From contig NZ_JADGDZ010000008.1 of the NCBI RefSeq assembly GCF_016744625.1, forward strand, positions 1 to 64,000: 64,000 bases of DNA, read 5' to 3'. The notes under the pieces are model-generated. The model made no database searches, was not told the DNA's origin, and was given only the letters and a program-made list of their open reading frames with translations. Position 1 is the stretch's first letter, and the number at the start of each line of letters is the position of its first letter. Source of the DNA: Winogradskyella sp. Lineage in GTDB: Bacteria; Bacteroidota; Bacteroidia; Flavobacteriales; Flavobacteriaceae. The position numbers and the translations under genes were made by a program. Below, piece by piece: positions 55,415-63,847 of the stretch.

Positions 55415-56267
55415 AATATTCGTTTTTTTCGTGTAATACTAAAAATGGTACTTCTGTATGATAGCTTATTTTTTCAACCCTAGAATGAAATAGAATTTGC
55501 TGAAAGTAATTTAAATTTTTTGCTACCATACAAATGATATTTATATCTCTACTTTCTACAAAACATTGAACAGCATCTTCTACTCTTCTGTTTGTTAAAT
55601 AATGAAAACTATAAGGTTGATTATTAAAATATTCTTCTATTAACTCTTTATTTTTCTCTTGTTCATTATCTAGATCTACTTTCTTTTTATTGATATGAAG
55701 AATTCGTAATGAGGATCTAAACTGTTCTATAATTTCTATTATTGGTTGCAAAACTTGTAAATTGTGAGACAATGAGAAATCTGTTGGAAATGCTATCTCT
55801 TTTGGTAAAATAAATTCTGCGTTTTCTGGGATGGCTAATGTGTTGCACTTTACTTTTGTGATAACATCTGATGTATTAGTGCCTAAAATAATCCTTCCAA
55901 ATCCTGAGGCTCCTTTTGTTCCCATTACTATAATATCTATACGTTTTTCATTTACTATTTTACGGATAGACTCTATAAAAAAATTATAATCCGTAAGTGT
56001 ATAAAACTTATGATTCTTTTGATTTGGAGATTCTTTTGAGATACGTTTTAAGATATTACGCAGTTGCTTTTTAGCTGGTTTTGTATAAATTTCTTCGATA
56101 TAGTTTTGGTCAATAACTATTGACGTATCATTAGCAGCTAGATGCCCCAATTTATTAATATGCAATACATAAAAATTGCATATTTCATTTCTAAAAAAAC
56201 GGAGAGCATATTTTATGGCATTCCATGAATTCTCCGAAAAATCGGTAGGAAGTAATACATTCTTCAT
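55407..56267 (-). CDS. Universal stress protein, tandem domains, first gene behind operator E
   Basis: 286 residues. Start MKNVLLPTDFSENSWNAIKY; ATP-loop MGTKGASGFGRIILGTN in which GT replaces GS. The C-terminal half ends EVPFLVLHEKNEY. Operator E precedes it by 22-64 bases. The membrane-protein gene overlaps its 3' end. Confidence 0.92.
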   Translation of the reverse strand: MKNVLLPTDFSENSWNAIKYALRFFRNEICNFYVLHINKLGHLAANDTSIVIDQNYIEEIYTKPAKKQLRNILKRISKESPNQKNHKFYTLTDYNFFIESIRKIVNEKRIDIIVMGTKGASGFGRIILGTNTSDVITKVKCNTLAIPENAEFILPKEIAFPTDFSLSHNLQVLQPIIEIIEQFRSSLRILHINKKKVDLDNEQEKNKELIEEYFNNQPYSFHYLTNRRVEDAVQCFVESRDINIICMVAKNLNYFQQILFHSRVEKISYHTEVPFLVLHEKNEYYG

Positions 56268-56288
56268 AATACTTATAATTTAAAGTAT

Positions 56289-56331
56289 CAAATGTATATG
56301 CTAAATGTAACTCATAAAATGACCACAGTCA
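56289..56331 (-). promoter_or_regulatory. CRP/FNR-type operator E with -7 element
   Basis: TGACCACAGTCA at 56320-56331 (the one site with GTCA rather than ATCA on the right arm); TACATTTG on the minus strand at 56296-56289, an exact consensus. Centre-to-centre distance 33 bases. Confidence 0.75.
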
Positions 56332-56345
56332 TTTATAAGAGTTTA

Positions 56346-57395
56346 CTAATTTATTTGCTTTAAACGTTCTAGGTCTAACACTACAATATTTCTACCTTCA
56401 GATTTAATAATTCCTTCATTCTTAAAATTGGTGAGTGTTCTAATAAACGTTTCCGTTGCAACACCAGCAACACTAGCCAAATCGTTTCTAGAAATTTTAA
56501 TTGGATCGTCTGGCTTTCGGTTAATTCTTTCGGCAAATTTTACTATTGTATCCGCTGTTTTTTTATTTACAGAACTATAAGCCATTTGTAAAAGCTGCTC
56601 TTTAATATTTGACAAATCATCTGTTAACAAATCTATTATTGCGATTGCTACCTTATGATTTTCATTTAATATCTCAGAGAGTTGTAGAATAGACACACCA
56701 ACTAATACCGTTTCCTTAATCGTAGTGGCTGTCTCTTTATGTGGCAAATTATGTGTAAAAGAAGTGTAACCAAATAAATCATCTTCTTTATATAACCCAG
56801 TTACTAATTCTTTTCCTTGTGTATCTAGTTTATGGCATTTTACTGCTCCTTTAGTTATAAGGTAAATAAAATTAGAATGATCACCTTCTCTATATATAAT
56901 TTGATCTTTAGCTATGTAAAACTCCTTACCATAATCATCGAAAAAATTCTTTAAATCATTGAGTGAACACAATTCATCTTCTTCAGAATAATTATTGACA
57001 TTATTATTATCTCGCTCATTCAAAATACTTGCCTTGGCTAATCTGCTTTTTATAGCACTAATCAATTCGTCTTCAGTAAATGGTTTTGTTATGTAATCAT
57101 CTGCTCCAAGATTCATTCCTTTTCTAACATCATCATGTTCTGTTTTTGCAGAAAGGAAAATAAAAGGAATGTGCTTTGTTAAATTATTTTTAGAAAGACG
57201 ATCTAATACTTCGTAGCCATCTAATTCTGGCATCATAATGTCACAAACAATAATATCTGGACAATACTTTTTCGCTTCTTTTAAACCTAGTTTTCCATTA
57301 GAAGCTGTGGCTAATTTAAAGCCAGATATCTCTAACAACTCTGCAGTGTTCTCTCTTAAGACAGTATCATCTTCTATAAGCAATATTTTAGTCAT
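56346..57395 (-). CDS. Response regulator fused to a CRP/FNR-type transcription factor (REC-cNMP-HTH)
   Basis: 349 residues. Residues 1-122 are a receiver with acidic pocket Glu8-Asp9-Asp10, phosphoacceptor Asp52 (CDIMMP), Ser82 and Lys104 (ITKPF). Residues about 150-240 form a cNMP-binding-type beta roll without the FNR iron-sulfur cysteines. Residues about 265-345 are a Crp helix-turn-helix (SRNDLASVAGVATETFIRTL) whose recognition helix keeps Glu315 and Arg319, the pair that reads TGA half-sites in CRP and FNR. It overlaps the kinase gene by 4 bases. It is the natural candidate to bind the nine TGA-N6-TCA operators. Confidence 0.93.
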   Translation of the reverse strand: MTKILLIEDDTVLRENTAELLEISGFKLATASNGKLGLKEAKKYCPDIIVCDIMMPELDGYEVLDRLSKNNLTKHIPFIFLSAKTEHDDVRKGMNLGADDYITKPFTEDELISAIKSRLAKASILNERDNNNVNNYSEEDELCSLNDLKNFFDDYGKEFYIAKDQIIYREGDHSNFIYLITKGAVKCHKLDTQGKELVTGLYKEDDLFGYTSFTHNLPHKETATTIKETVLVGVSILQLSEILNENHKVAIAIIDLLTDDLSNIKEQLLQMAYSSVNKKTADTIVKFAERINRKPDDPIKISRNDLASVAGVATETFIRTLTNFKNEGIIKSEGRNIVVLDLERLKQIN

Positions 57396-59275
57396 GAGAT
57401 TTCTTTATTTGGTATATGAAGTTTTACGGTTGTGCCTTTGTGCTCTATACTTTTTAAGGTAATACTACCTCCTAAGTTTTCTAAGTGTGTTTTTACAATA
57501 TTCAACCCTATACCAGTTCCTTGCATATTTAAAACATTTTCCGCTCTAAAATACCTTGTAAAAACATTGCTTATATCGTTTGGTGGAATACCAATACCGT
57601 GATCTTTAATTTCGAATATCGCTTTATTGATATCATGTTTTACACCAATATTAATTTCTGAATTTTCGCCCGAATATTTTACAGCATTTTGAATTACATT
57701 AGACAATATCAACTCCAAAATTCTCTCATCTTGGCAAATCGTTATATCATCAATATCGTCCGGATAATTAATACGTTGTCCTTCCTTAAGTAACATATTG
57801 GCATTATAAACTACTTCATTAATCACCTTGCTTAATTTAAAGCTGGTGAATTTGTAATTAAAAGTTTTGGACTCTAATCTTTCAATAGATAAAAAATCAT
57901 TTAAAATATTATTGAGATAGTGTACTTTATCTTTAATGATGTCTAAATGCTTATCGCGTTTAGATTGCTCCTCTGCAAGTCTATACTTTTCCAGCAACAT
58001 TATCGATGTAGATATACCACTTAAAGGTGTTTTAAATTCATGAGAAACCAAAGACAAAAATTTCGTTTTTAGCTCGTTGAGTTCTTTCTCTTTACTCAAG
58101 GCTTCTTGTAGTTGTTCTGTTCTTTCTTTTACAGTCTTTTCTAATTTTTTAGTATAGTTTTTTTGTTCTGTTATATCAACAATTATGGCAACAAATACAG
58201 GTTTTTCGTTTAGATGAGACAATTGTAGATGTACCATTACAGGATATTTCGTACCATTTTTTCTAATATGTGTTGTTTCGAATTCTATATGTTCCTTCTC
58301 GTGGCTTAAAAGCTTATTTGCATACTTATTTCTAAAAAAAGATTCTTCCACATTGAGTTTTAAATCTATTGGAGTCATCGATTTAAGGTCTTCGAAGGAA
58401 TACCCAATATTATGTAGTGCACCTCTATTTACATTTATAAATTTTAGAGTATCCGCATCAAAAACATATATTTCGTTTAAAGACTCATTAAATATTTTGG
58501 CTAAATGATTCTTTTCTTCTTCTGCAATAACACGCTCAGTAACGTCATTTTGAATTCCAATATAATTTGTAACAATACCTTTTTTATTAGTTATCGGTGT
58601 AATGTACAAGTCATTCCAAAAAAGCGTGCCATCCTTTCTGTAATTTCTTAAAGTGACTAGACAACTATTACCTCTTTTAATAGCCTTACGAAGCTTATGA
58701 AGTTCTTTTTGATTTTTGTCATTACCTTGTAAGAAGCGGCAATTTTTATTTAAAATTTCTTCTTTAGAGTAACCTGTAAGTTTTTCAAAAGCTGGATTAA
58801 AATAAACAATAGGATTATCTGGTTTCGTTGCATCCGAAATTAAAACACCATTACTTGCAGATTCTAAAGCTTTACTTCTTAGCATAAAATCAAACTCTGT
58901 TTCTTTTTGCTTAGATATATCTTTAACCAAAGCCATGATATATGTTCTATTATATATCTTAAACGGATTTAAATCTACTTCTACAGGAATAGTGTCACCA
59001 TTTTTTTTTAAGCCATAAACATCTCTAGTTTTCCCCATTTTACGATGTTTATATTCTTTAATAAAGACATTAAAATAATCATCATGCTTAGTATGATAAT
59101 TAGATGGTAATAGCACATTAAGTGTTTTTCCTTTTATCTCTGTTTTATTATACCCAAAAACAGTTTCAGCGGCATTATTTACTTCCACAATACATTGTTT
59201 ATCATTAACAATTATTACTGCTTCAGATACTGTTTCTAATAAAACATTGAAAATTTCCTGATCCTGATTTATCAT
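57392..59275 (-). CDS. Sensor histidine kinase with FixL-like PAS, LOV and a third PAS domain
   Basis: 627 residues, cytoplasmic, no membrane helices. PAS1 (about 8-125) has HDDY with His64, the position of the FixL heme ligand, and TRDVYG with Arg84 matching the FixL oxygen-switch Arg. PAS2 (about 130-250) is a canonical LOV domain. It has the photoactive Cys179 in NCRFLQG and flavin-contacting Asn211 (NYRKDG), Asn221 (FWN) and Gln242 (IGIQ). PAS3 is about 255-370. A coiled coil leads to HisKA with His412 (SHEFKTPL) and HATPase boxes NVIQNAVKYS, DHGIGIPP and GTGIGLNIV. Its stop overlaps the response-regulator start by 4 bases. Heme and flavin binding are inferred from residues. Confidence 0.92.
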   Translation of the reverse strand: MINQDQEIFNVLLETVSEAVIIVNDKQCIVEVNNAAETVFGYNKTEIKGKTLNVLLPSNYHTKHDDYFNVFIKEYKHRKMGKTRDVYGLKKNGDTIPVEVDLNPFKIYNRTYIMALVKDISKQKETEFDFMLRSKALESASNGVLISDATKPDNPIVYFNPAFEKLTGYSKEEILNKNCRFLQGNDKNQKELHKLRKAIKRGNSCLVTLRNYRKDGTLFWNDLYITPITNKKGIVTNYIGIQNDVTERVIAEEEKNHLAKIFNESLNEIYVFDADTLKFINVNRGALHNIGYSFEDLKSMTPIDLKLNVEESFFRNKYANKLLSHEKEHIEFETTHIRKNGTKYPVMVHLQLSHLNEKPVFVAIIVDITEQKNYTKKLEKTVKERTEQLQEALSKEKELNELKTKFLSLVSHEFKTPLSGISTSIMLLEKYRLAEEQSKRDKHLDIIKDKVHYLNNILNDFLSIERLESKTFNYKFTSFKLSKVINEVVYNANMLLKEGQRINYPDDIDDITICQDERILELILSNVIQNAVKYSGENSEINIGVKHDINKAIFEIKDHGIGIPPNDISNVFTRYFRAENVLNMQGTGIGLNIVKTHLENLGGSITLKSIEHKGTTVKLHIPNKEIS

Positions 59276-59339
59276 AATGATTTAAATAAAATAAGACTAT
59301 ACTAAAGATACAAAATCTTAGCCTATTATTTTATGAAAC

Positions 59340-59382
59340 TGATCAATATCATACCATAAAAAACACATCTTGCATAAATTTA
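59340..59382 (+). promoter_or_regulatory. CRP/FNR-type operator G with -7 element, upstream of the TerB-like gene
   Basis: TGATCAATATCA at 59340-59351; TAAATTTA at 59375-59382 on the plus strand. Centre-to-centre distance 33 bases. On the minus strand toward the kinase gene no -7 match sits at this distance; TATCTTTA at 59310-59303 is 39 bases away, so autoregulation of the kinase would have a different geometry. Confidence 0.7.
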
Positions 59383-59418
59383 TAATAGCAATTTTAAATC
59401 CTTAATAATTTTGAATTT

Positions 59419-59808
59419 ATGAAAGTAGAATTATATCAAAATATTGGAAAATTATTTTATGCTATAGCAAAAGCTGATGGTAAGTTAACTATTGAAGAAT
59501 ATCGGAAACTTAATGAGATTTTAAACCATTTTTGGCTACATATAAATCCAAAATCCATTGAAACAACAAAACATACGTTCAATCAACTTCATCTATGCGA
59601 TGCAGAACCTTCTCTCTGTTTTGACAATTTTATGTCATTCTATAAAACTAATTTTCATCTTTTTACAAAAGAATTAAAAAGTTTGATTTTAAAAACCGCA
59701 AATGGTATCGCATATGCATTTGCCAAAATCAATAAATCTGAACTTATTCTATTGGCAAAACTGAGTATCGAATTTAAAAAGCATGAAGTATTAAATCATG
59801 AAAAGTAA
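59419..59808 (+). CDS. TerB-like helical protein
   Basis: 129 residues, all helical. KLFYAIAKADGKLTIEEYRK near the start resembles the acidic TerB/DjlA-type segment (A-x-A-D-G-x-x-x-x-E-E). The remaining helices carry no motif I recognise. It stands alone between operators G and H, so it probably forms its own short transcript. A metal-binding or stress role is inferred from the resemblance only. Confidence 0.6.
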   Translation: MKVELYQNIGKLFYAIAKADGKLTIEEYRKLNEILNHFWLHINPKSIETTKHTFNQLHLCDAEPSLCFDNFMSFYKTNFHLFTKELKSLILKTANGIAYAFAKINKSELILLAKLSIEFKKHEVLNHEK

Positions 59809-59843
59809 TTTTAACATCATCTTAAAGCCACAAAGCACATTAA

Positions 59844-59886
59844 TGACCAATATCATTTTATAACTTTTTCAAGGATACTACATTTA
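59844..59886 (+). promoter_or_regulatory. CRP/FNR-type operator H with -7 element, upstream of the WG/efflux operon
   Basis: TGACCAATATCA at 59844-59855; TACATTTA at 59879-59886. Centre-to-centre distance 33 bases. Serves the genes 59914 to 63555. Confidence 0.75.
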
Positions 59887-59913
59887 TCTAACTAATTTTT
59901 AAAGTGTTATATC

Positions 59914-60522
59914 ATGAAAAAATTAATATTTTTTTTAGCTACCCTTCTAGTTATTCCTTTATCTATTACAGCTCAAAATCTTGAAGAAATTGATTTTATT
60001 TCACCTTTTAATAATGGATTGTCTGCGATTCAAAAAGATGGCAAATGGGCTTTTATTAATACAGAAGGTGAAATGATTATTGATTATAGAAGTGATTTGG
60101 TTGTAACCTCCTTTGGAGAAAATGACTATCCTATTTTTAATTCTGATAGATGTCTAATCGTCAATAAAGAAGATGACATATCATATTATGGATATATTGA
60201 TAAAACAGGAAAAACAATACTTAAACCTCAATACTTAAATGCTACAAATTTTGAGAATGGTCTAGCCATAATACTAAAGCTTCATAAAAATCGCCTTGGT
60301 CAAAATGATGTATTAGATAAAAGCATGATTGACTACAGTTATTCAGAATTAGCAATAAATACTAATGGTGATACTATACATTATCTTTCTGAGAAACCAA
60401 CGCATATCACTTTATCTAAAGACTATGCAAAATCACCACCAAAGATTAAGACAAAATTTATTTCAGAAGAACTTATTGCGACTAAAAACAAGAATAACAA
60501 ATGGTCTATTAAGAAAATATAA
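59914..60522 (+). CDS. Secreted WG-repeat protein
   Basis: 202 residues with signal peptide ending SITAQ. WG-type repeats such as FNNGLSAIQKDGKWAFINTE and YGYIDKTGKTILKPQY form short beta repeats. It precedes the efflux adaptor gene by 15 bases and shares its promoter. Its function is unknown. Confidence 0.8.
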   Translation: MKKLIFFLATLLVIPLSITAQNLEEIDFISPFNNGLSAIQKDGKWAFINTEGEMIIDYRSDLVVTSFGENDYPIFNSDRCLIVNKEDDISYYGYIDKTGKTILKPQYLNATNFENGLAIILKLHKNRLGQNDVLDKSMIDYSYSELAINTNGDTIHYLSEKPTHITLSKDYAKSPPKIKTKFISEELIATKNKNNKWSIKKI

Positions 60523-60537
60523 CCCCATTATAAAAAT

Positions 60538-61617
60538 ATGAGACTTCTCCATTTTATTCTTATTTTAATATGCTGTATTGCATGCTCAAAGAATTCTGAA
60601 CGAATAAAACCTCAGGAACAAGAACTCACAGAATCTGTATATGCATCAGTAACTATTCAACCAGACAGTTTATATCAAGTATATGCTATTGTTTCTGGTA
60701 TTTTGGATATTAATCAGCTAGAAGAAGGTGACTTGATAATGAAAGACCAAGCCCTTATCCAAATTATTAATAACGTACCAAAACTCAATTCACAAAATTC
60801 TAGGCTTTCCTTAGACTTAGCCAAACAAAATTTAAATGGAAGTGCAGCCATTTTAAATAGTATTGAGGATGAAATTGTTGCTGCAACTATAAAGTACAAT
60901 AACGATTCTATTAATTTTTTCAGGCAAAAAAATCTTTGGAAACAAAACATTGGTTCTAAAGTACAATACGACACTAAAAAACTCAATTATGAATTGACTA
61001 CAAACAATTTAAAACTTCTTCAAAATAAATATCACAGAACTAAAAACGAGCTACAAACAGCAGTTAAACAAGCACAAAACAACTACAAAACATCATTGAT
61101 AGCATCTAAAGATTTTACTGTTAAAAGCAAAATCAATGGTAAAGTATATGCTCTTTACAAAGAGCCTGGAGAAATTGTTACCACAATGGAGCCTTTAGCA
61201 TCAATTGGGAGTGCTACTAATTTTATTATTGAGCTTTTAGTTGATGAAGTAGATATTGTTAGAATTAGCAAAAATCAAGATATTTTAATCACTCTAGATG
61301 CTTATAATAATAGAATATTTAAAGGAACTATATCCAAAATATATCCAAAAAAAGACGAACGAAATCAGACCTTTAAAGTCGAAGCACTTTTTGAAACACC
61401 ACCAAACATTTTGTATCCAGGTTTATCTGGCGAAGCTAATATCATAATCTCAAAAAAAAATAACATTCTCACCATTCCTAAAGCCTATATAAATAATGAT
61501 AACAAGGTAAAAACAGATGAAGGTTTGGTAACCATCATAACAGGTTTACAGAACATGGAATATATTGAAGTGATTTCTGGAATAACTAAAGATACTTATA
61601 TTTATAAACCCGAATAA
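60538..61617 (+). CDS. HlyD/MacA-type periplasmic adaptor lipoprotein
   Basis: 359 residues. The lipobox CCIAC gives Cys16. Biotinyl-lipoyl-like halves (YQVYAIVSGILDINQLEEGD and FTVKSKINGKVYALYKEPGE) flank a long helical hairpin (about 90-190), followed by a beta-barrel domain (VDEVDIVRISKNQDI). It links an inner-membrane ABC permease with an outer-membrane channel; no TolC-like gene is present. Its stop overlaps the permease start by one base (TAATG). Confidence 0.9.
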   Translation: MRLLHFILILICCIACSKNSERIKPQEQELTESVYASVTIQPDSLYQVYAIVSGILDINQLEEGDLIMKDQALIQIINNVPKLNSQNSRLSLDLAKQNLNGSAAILNSIEDEIVAATIKYNNDSINFFRQKNLWKQNIGSKVQYDTKKLNYELTTNNLKLLQNKYHRTKNELQTAVKQAQNNYKTSLIASKDFTVKSKINGKVYALYKEPGEIVTTMEPLASIGSATNFIIELLVDEVDIVRISKNQDILITLDAYNNRIFKGTISKIYPKKDERNQTFKVEALFETPPNILYPGLSGEANIIISKKNNILTIPKAYINNDNKVKTDEGLVTIITGLQNMEYIEVISGITKDTYIYKPE

Positions 61618-62879
61618 TGACCAATTGGAGCGTTATACTAAACATTGCAAAAACACATTTGCTAACTAAAATAAAGCAAACGTCAACAGCAGCTCTTGGC
61701 GTAACTTTTGGTATAAGTTCTTATATTACTTTGGTGTGTTTTATGACTGGTTTAAATGGAATGTTAGACGATTTAATATTAAACCAAACACCTCATATTC
61801 ATATTTACAATGAAATTGAACCTTCTAAAAGACAACCAGTTTCTTTGTTTGATAATATTAAGGAAAGTTTTAATGTAGTACACTCTATAAAACCTAAACG
61901 AAGTCAGAAAAAAATTCATAATGCTTTGCCAATAATAGACTATTTAAAAGCTAATGAGAACGTTAAAGGCGCATTACCACAAATAAAAACTCAAATCTTC
62001 TATATAGCAGGCTCTATAGAACTCGGAGGTAATCTAACTGGTATTAATCCAATTGATGAAGCTCAACTCTTTAATATGAGTGATTATATTGTTGAAGGCT
62101 CTGCTAAAGATTTGCACAATACAGATAATGGTATTTTATTGGGTATTGGTATTGCTGAAAAAATGTCATTAAAAATCGGTGATCGTGTACAAGTAAGCCC
62201 AATTAATGGTGGTGTTTTCCCATTAAAAATCGTTGGTTTTTATCAAAGTGGCATTGCAGATTTAGATGCTATACAAAGTTTTACAAATGTAAAAACAGTA
62301 CAACGTATTCTTGGTGAAGCTAACAATTACATCACAGATATAAATGTAAAACTACACGATCTTGAGCAAGCGATTCCTCTTTCAAAAAAAATCGAACAAC
62401 AATTTAATCTAACAGCAATCGATATAAAAACAGCAAATGCACAATTTGAAACTGGAACCACTATAAGAAACCTAATTACTTACGCGGTTTCCGTAACCTT
62501 ACTTATTGTAGCTGGTTTTGGAATTTACAACATTTTAAACATGCTTATTTATGAAAAAATGAATGACATTGCTATTTTAAAAGCTACTGGTTTTTCTGGT
62601 AAAGACGTTCAACTTATTTTTATGAGTCAAGCTATGATAATTGGGTTTGTTGGTGGTGTTTTAGGGTTGCTTATTGGTTTTGGATTGGCAAGTTTAATTG
62701 ACACTATTCCATTTCAGACTGAAGCATTACCGACAGTAGAAACCTACCCTATAAATATGAATCCTGTATTCTTTATAATTGGTTTTTCATTTGCCATGTT
62801 TTCTACATTTCTTGCTGGTTATTTGCCATCAAAAAAAGCCAAAAGAATAGACCCAGTTAAAATTATAAGAGGACAATAA
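61617..62879 (+). CDS. ABC transporter permease, MacB/FtsX type
   Basis: 420 residues with four membrane helices. The first is near 25-45, and the last three are in the C-terminal third (LITYAVSVTLLIVAGFGIYN, GFVGGVLGLLIGFGLASLI and FFIIGFSFAMFSTFLAGYLP). A large periplasmic domain lies between. The cytoplasmic coupling segment YEKMNDIAILKATGFSG is the family hallmark. Partners are the adaptor upstream and the ATPase that starts two bases downstream. The cargo is unknown; the type exports lipoproteins, peptides or siderophores. Confidence 0.92.
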   Translation: MTNWSVILNIAKTHLLTKIKQTSTAALGVTFGISSYITLVCFMTGLNGMLDDLILNQTPHIHIYNEIEPSKRQPVSLFDNIKESFNVVHSIKPKRSQKKIHNALPIIDYLKANENVKGALPQIKTQIFYIAGSIELGGNLTGINPIDEAQLFNMSDYIVEGSAKDLHNTDNGILLGIGIAEKMSLKIGDRVQVSPINGGVFPLKIVGFYQSGIADLDAIQSFTNVKTVQRILGEANNYITDINVKLHDLEQAIPLSKKIEQQFNLTAIDIKTANAQFETGTTIRNLITYAVSVTLLIVAGFGIYNILNMLIYEKMNDIAILKATGFSGKDVQLIFMSQAMIIGFVGGVLGLLIGFGLASLIDTIPFQTEALPTVETYPINMNPVFFIIGFSFAMFSTFLAGYLPSKKAKRIDPVKIIRGQ

Positions 62880-62880
62880 G

Positions 62881-63555
62881 ATGAGCACTGTATTAGAAGC
62901 AAAACATATCAACAAATATTTTAAAAAGCCTGTCCATTTTCATGTATTAAAAAACATCAATTTTAGTGTCAAAAAAGGAGAGTTTGCATCTATAATGGGG
63001 AAATCTGGTTGTGGAAAATCTACTTTACTATATATTCTTTCTACAATGGATACGGATTATGAAGGTGAATTGTATTTAAATAATAAACTTATCTCAGGAC
63101 AAGACAGAGAACATTTATCTTATCTCCGTAATAAACACATTGGTTTTGTGTTTCAGTTTCATTATTTGCTTTCAGAATTTTCAGTTTTAGAAAACGTAAT
63201 GCTTCCTGCTAAGAAATTAGGAGAAAAATCACTCAAAGAAATTGAAAATGATGCCATGCAAAAGCTAAAGATGCTCAATATAGATCACCTAGCAAAGAAA
63301 AGAGCATCACGTATATCTGGTGGAGAAAAGCAACGTGTCGCTATAGCACGAGCATTGATAAATGATCCTTCAATAATAATGGGAGACGAACCTACAGGAA
63401 ATTTAGATAGTCATAATGCAGAAAACGTGTTTAATATCTTTAAACGCTTAAGTGATGAGCAAGGCTTATCCTTACTTATAGTAACTCACGATGAAGATTT
63501 TGCAAAAAAAACCGATAGAATTATACAAATGGGAGATGGTAAAATACTTCTGTAA
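62881..63555 (+). CDS. ABC transporter ATP-binding protein, LolD/MacB type
   Basis: 224 residues. Walker A GKSGCGKST near residue 40, Q-loop VFQFHYLLSEF, signature SGGEKQRVAIARAL, Walker B IIMGDEPTGNLD and the H-loop VTHDEDF are all present. It powers the permease encoded just upstream (one base between stop and start). Confidence 0.95.
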   Translation: MSTVLEAKHINKYFKKPVHFHVLKNINFSVKKGEFASIMGKSGCGKSTLLYILSTMDTDYEGELYLNNKLISGQDREHLSYLRNKHIGFVFQFHYLLSEFSVLENVMLPAKKLGEKSLKEIENDAMQKLKMLNIDHLAKKRASRISGGEKQRVAIARALINDPSIIMGDEPTGNLDSHNAENVFNIFKRLSDEQGLSLLIVTHDEDFAKKTDRIIQMGDGKILL

Positions 63556-63567
63556 GTTTTCTTATAA

Positions 63568-63610
63568 TGATATTCATCATTTCTTATTACTCTATTTAAA
63601 ACTAATTTTA
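63568..63610 (+). promoter_or_regulatory. CRP/FNR-type operator I with -7 element, upstream of the DnaJ pair
   Basis: TGATATTCATCA at 63568-63579; TAATTTTA at 63603-63610. Centre-to-centre distance 33 bases. The -7 element lies 25 bases before the ATG at 63635, and it favours that start over longer in-frame ones. Confidence 0.75.
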
Positions 63611-63634
63611 GTCTATTCATTTAAAATTGATACT

Positions 63635-63847
63635 ATGAAAACGTTACTAGACATAGAAAATCAAATTATTAGACTTACGCTTAGCATAGAAGTCAATTAC
63701 CCAGAACTCTATACTACTTTAGATGAAAACCCAATTACTATACCATCTAAAGCGCATCCAGATATGAATATTAAAATTATGGAAGATTACTTAGAAAGTC
63801 TTAAACAAATATTAAAGCAATACATTAAAACTCATAATAAAAAGTAA
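63635..63847 (+). CDS. Small protein encoded upstream of DnaJ
   Basis: 70 residues from the ATG at 63635 ([20 protein letters not shown]). Longer frames begin inside the ABC ATPase gene and cross the operator. It is helical with a conserved-looking [20 protein letters not shown] tail. Its stop overlaps the DnaJ start in TAATG at 63845-63849, so the two are coupled. A modulator of the DnaJ, in the way CbpM serves CbpA, is possible but unproven and the sequence is not CbpM-like. Confidence 0.65.
   Translation: MKTLLDIENQIIRLTLSIEVNYPELYTTLDENPITIPSKAHPDMNIKIMEDYLESLKQILKQYIKTHNKK

Noticed and set aside
59276-59351. Operator G as class II activator site for the kinase/regulator operon
   Set aside because: On the minus strand no -7 element lies at the 33-base spacing; the nearest match is 39 bases away. 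The plus-strand spacing toward the TerB-like gene fits exactly, so kinase autoregulation is left open.
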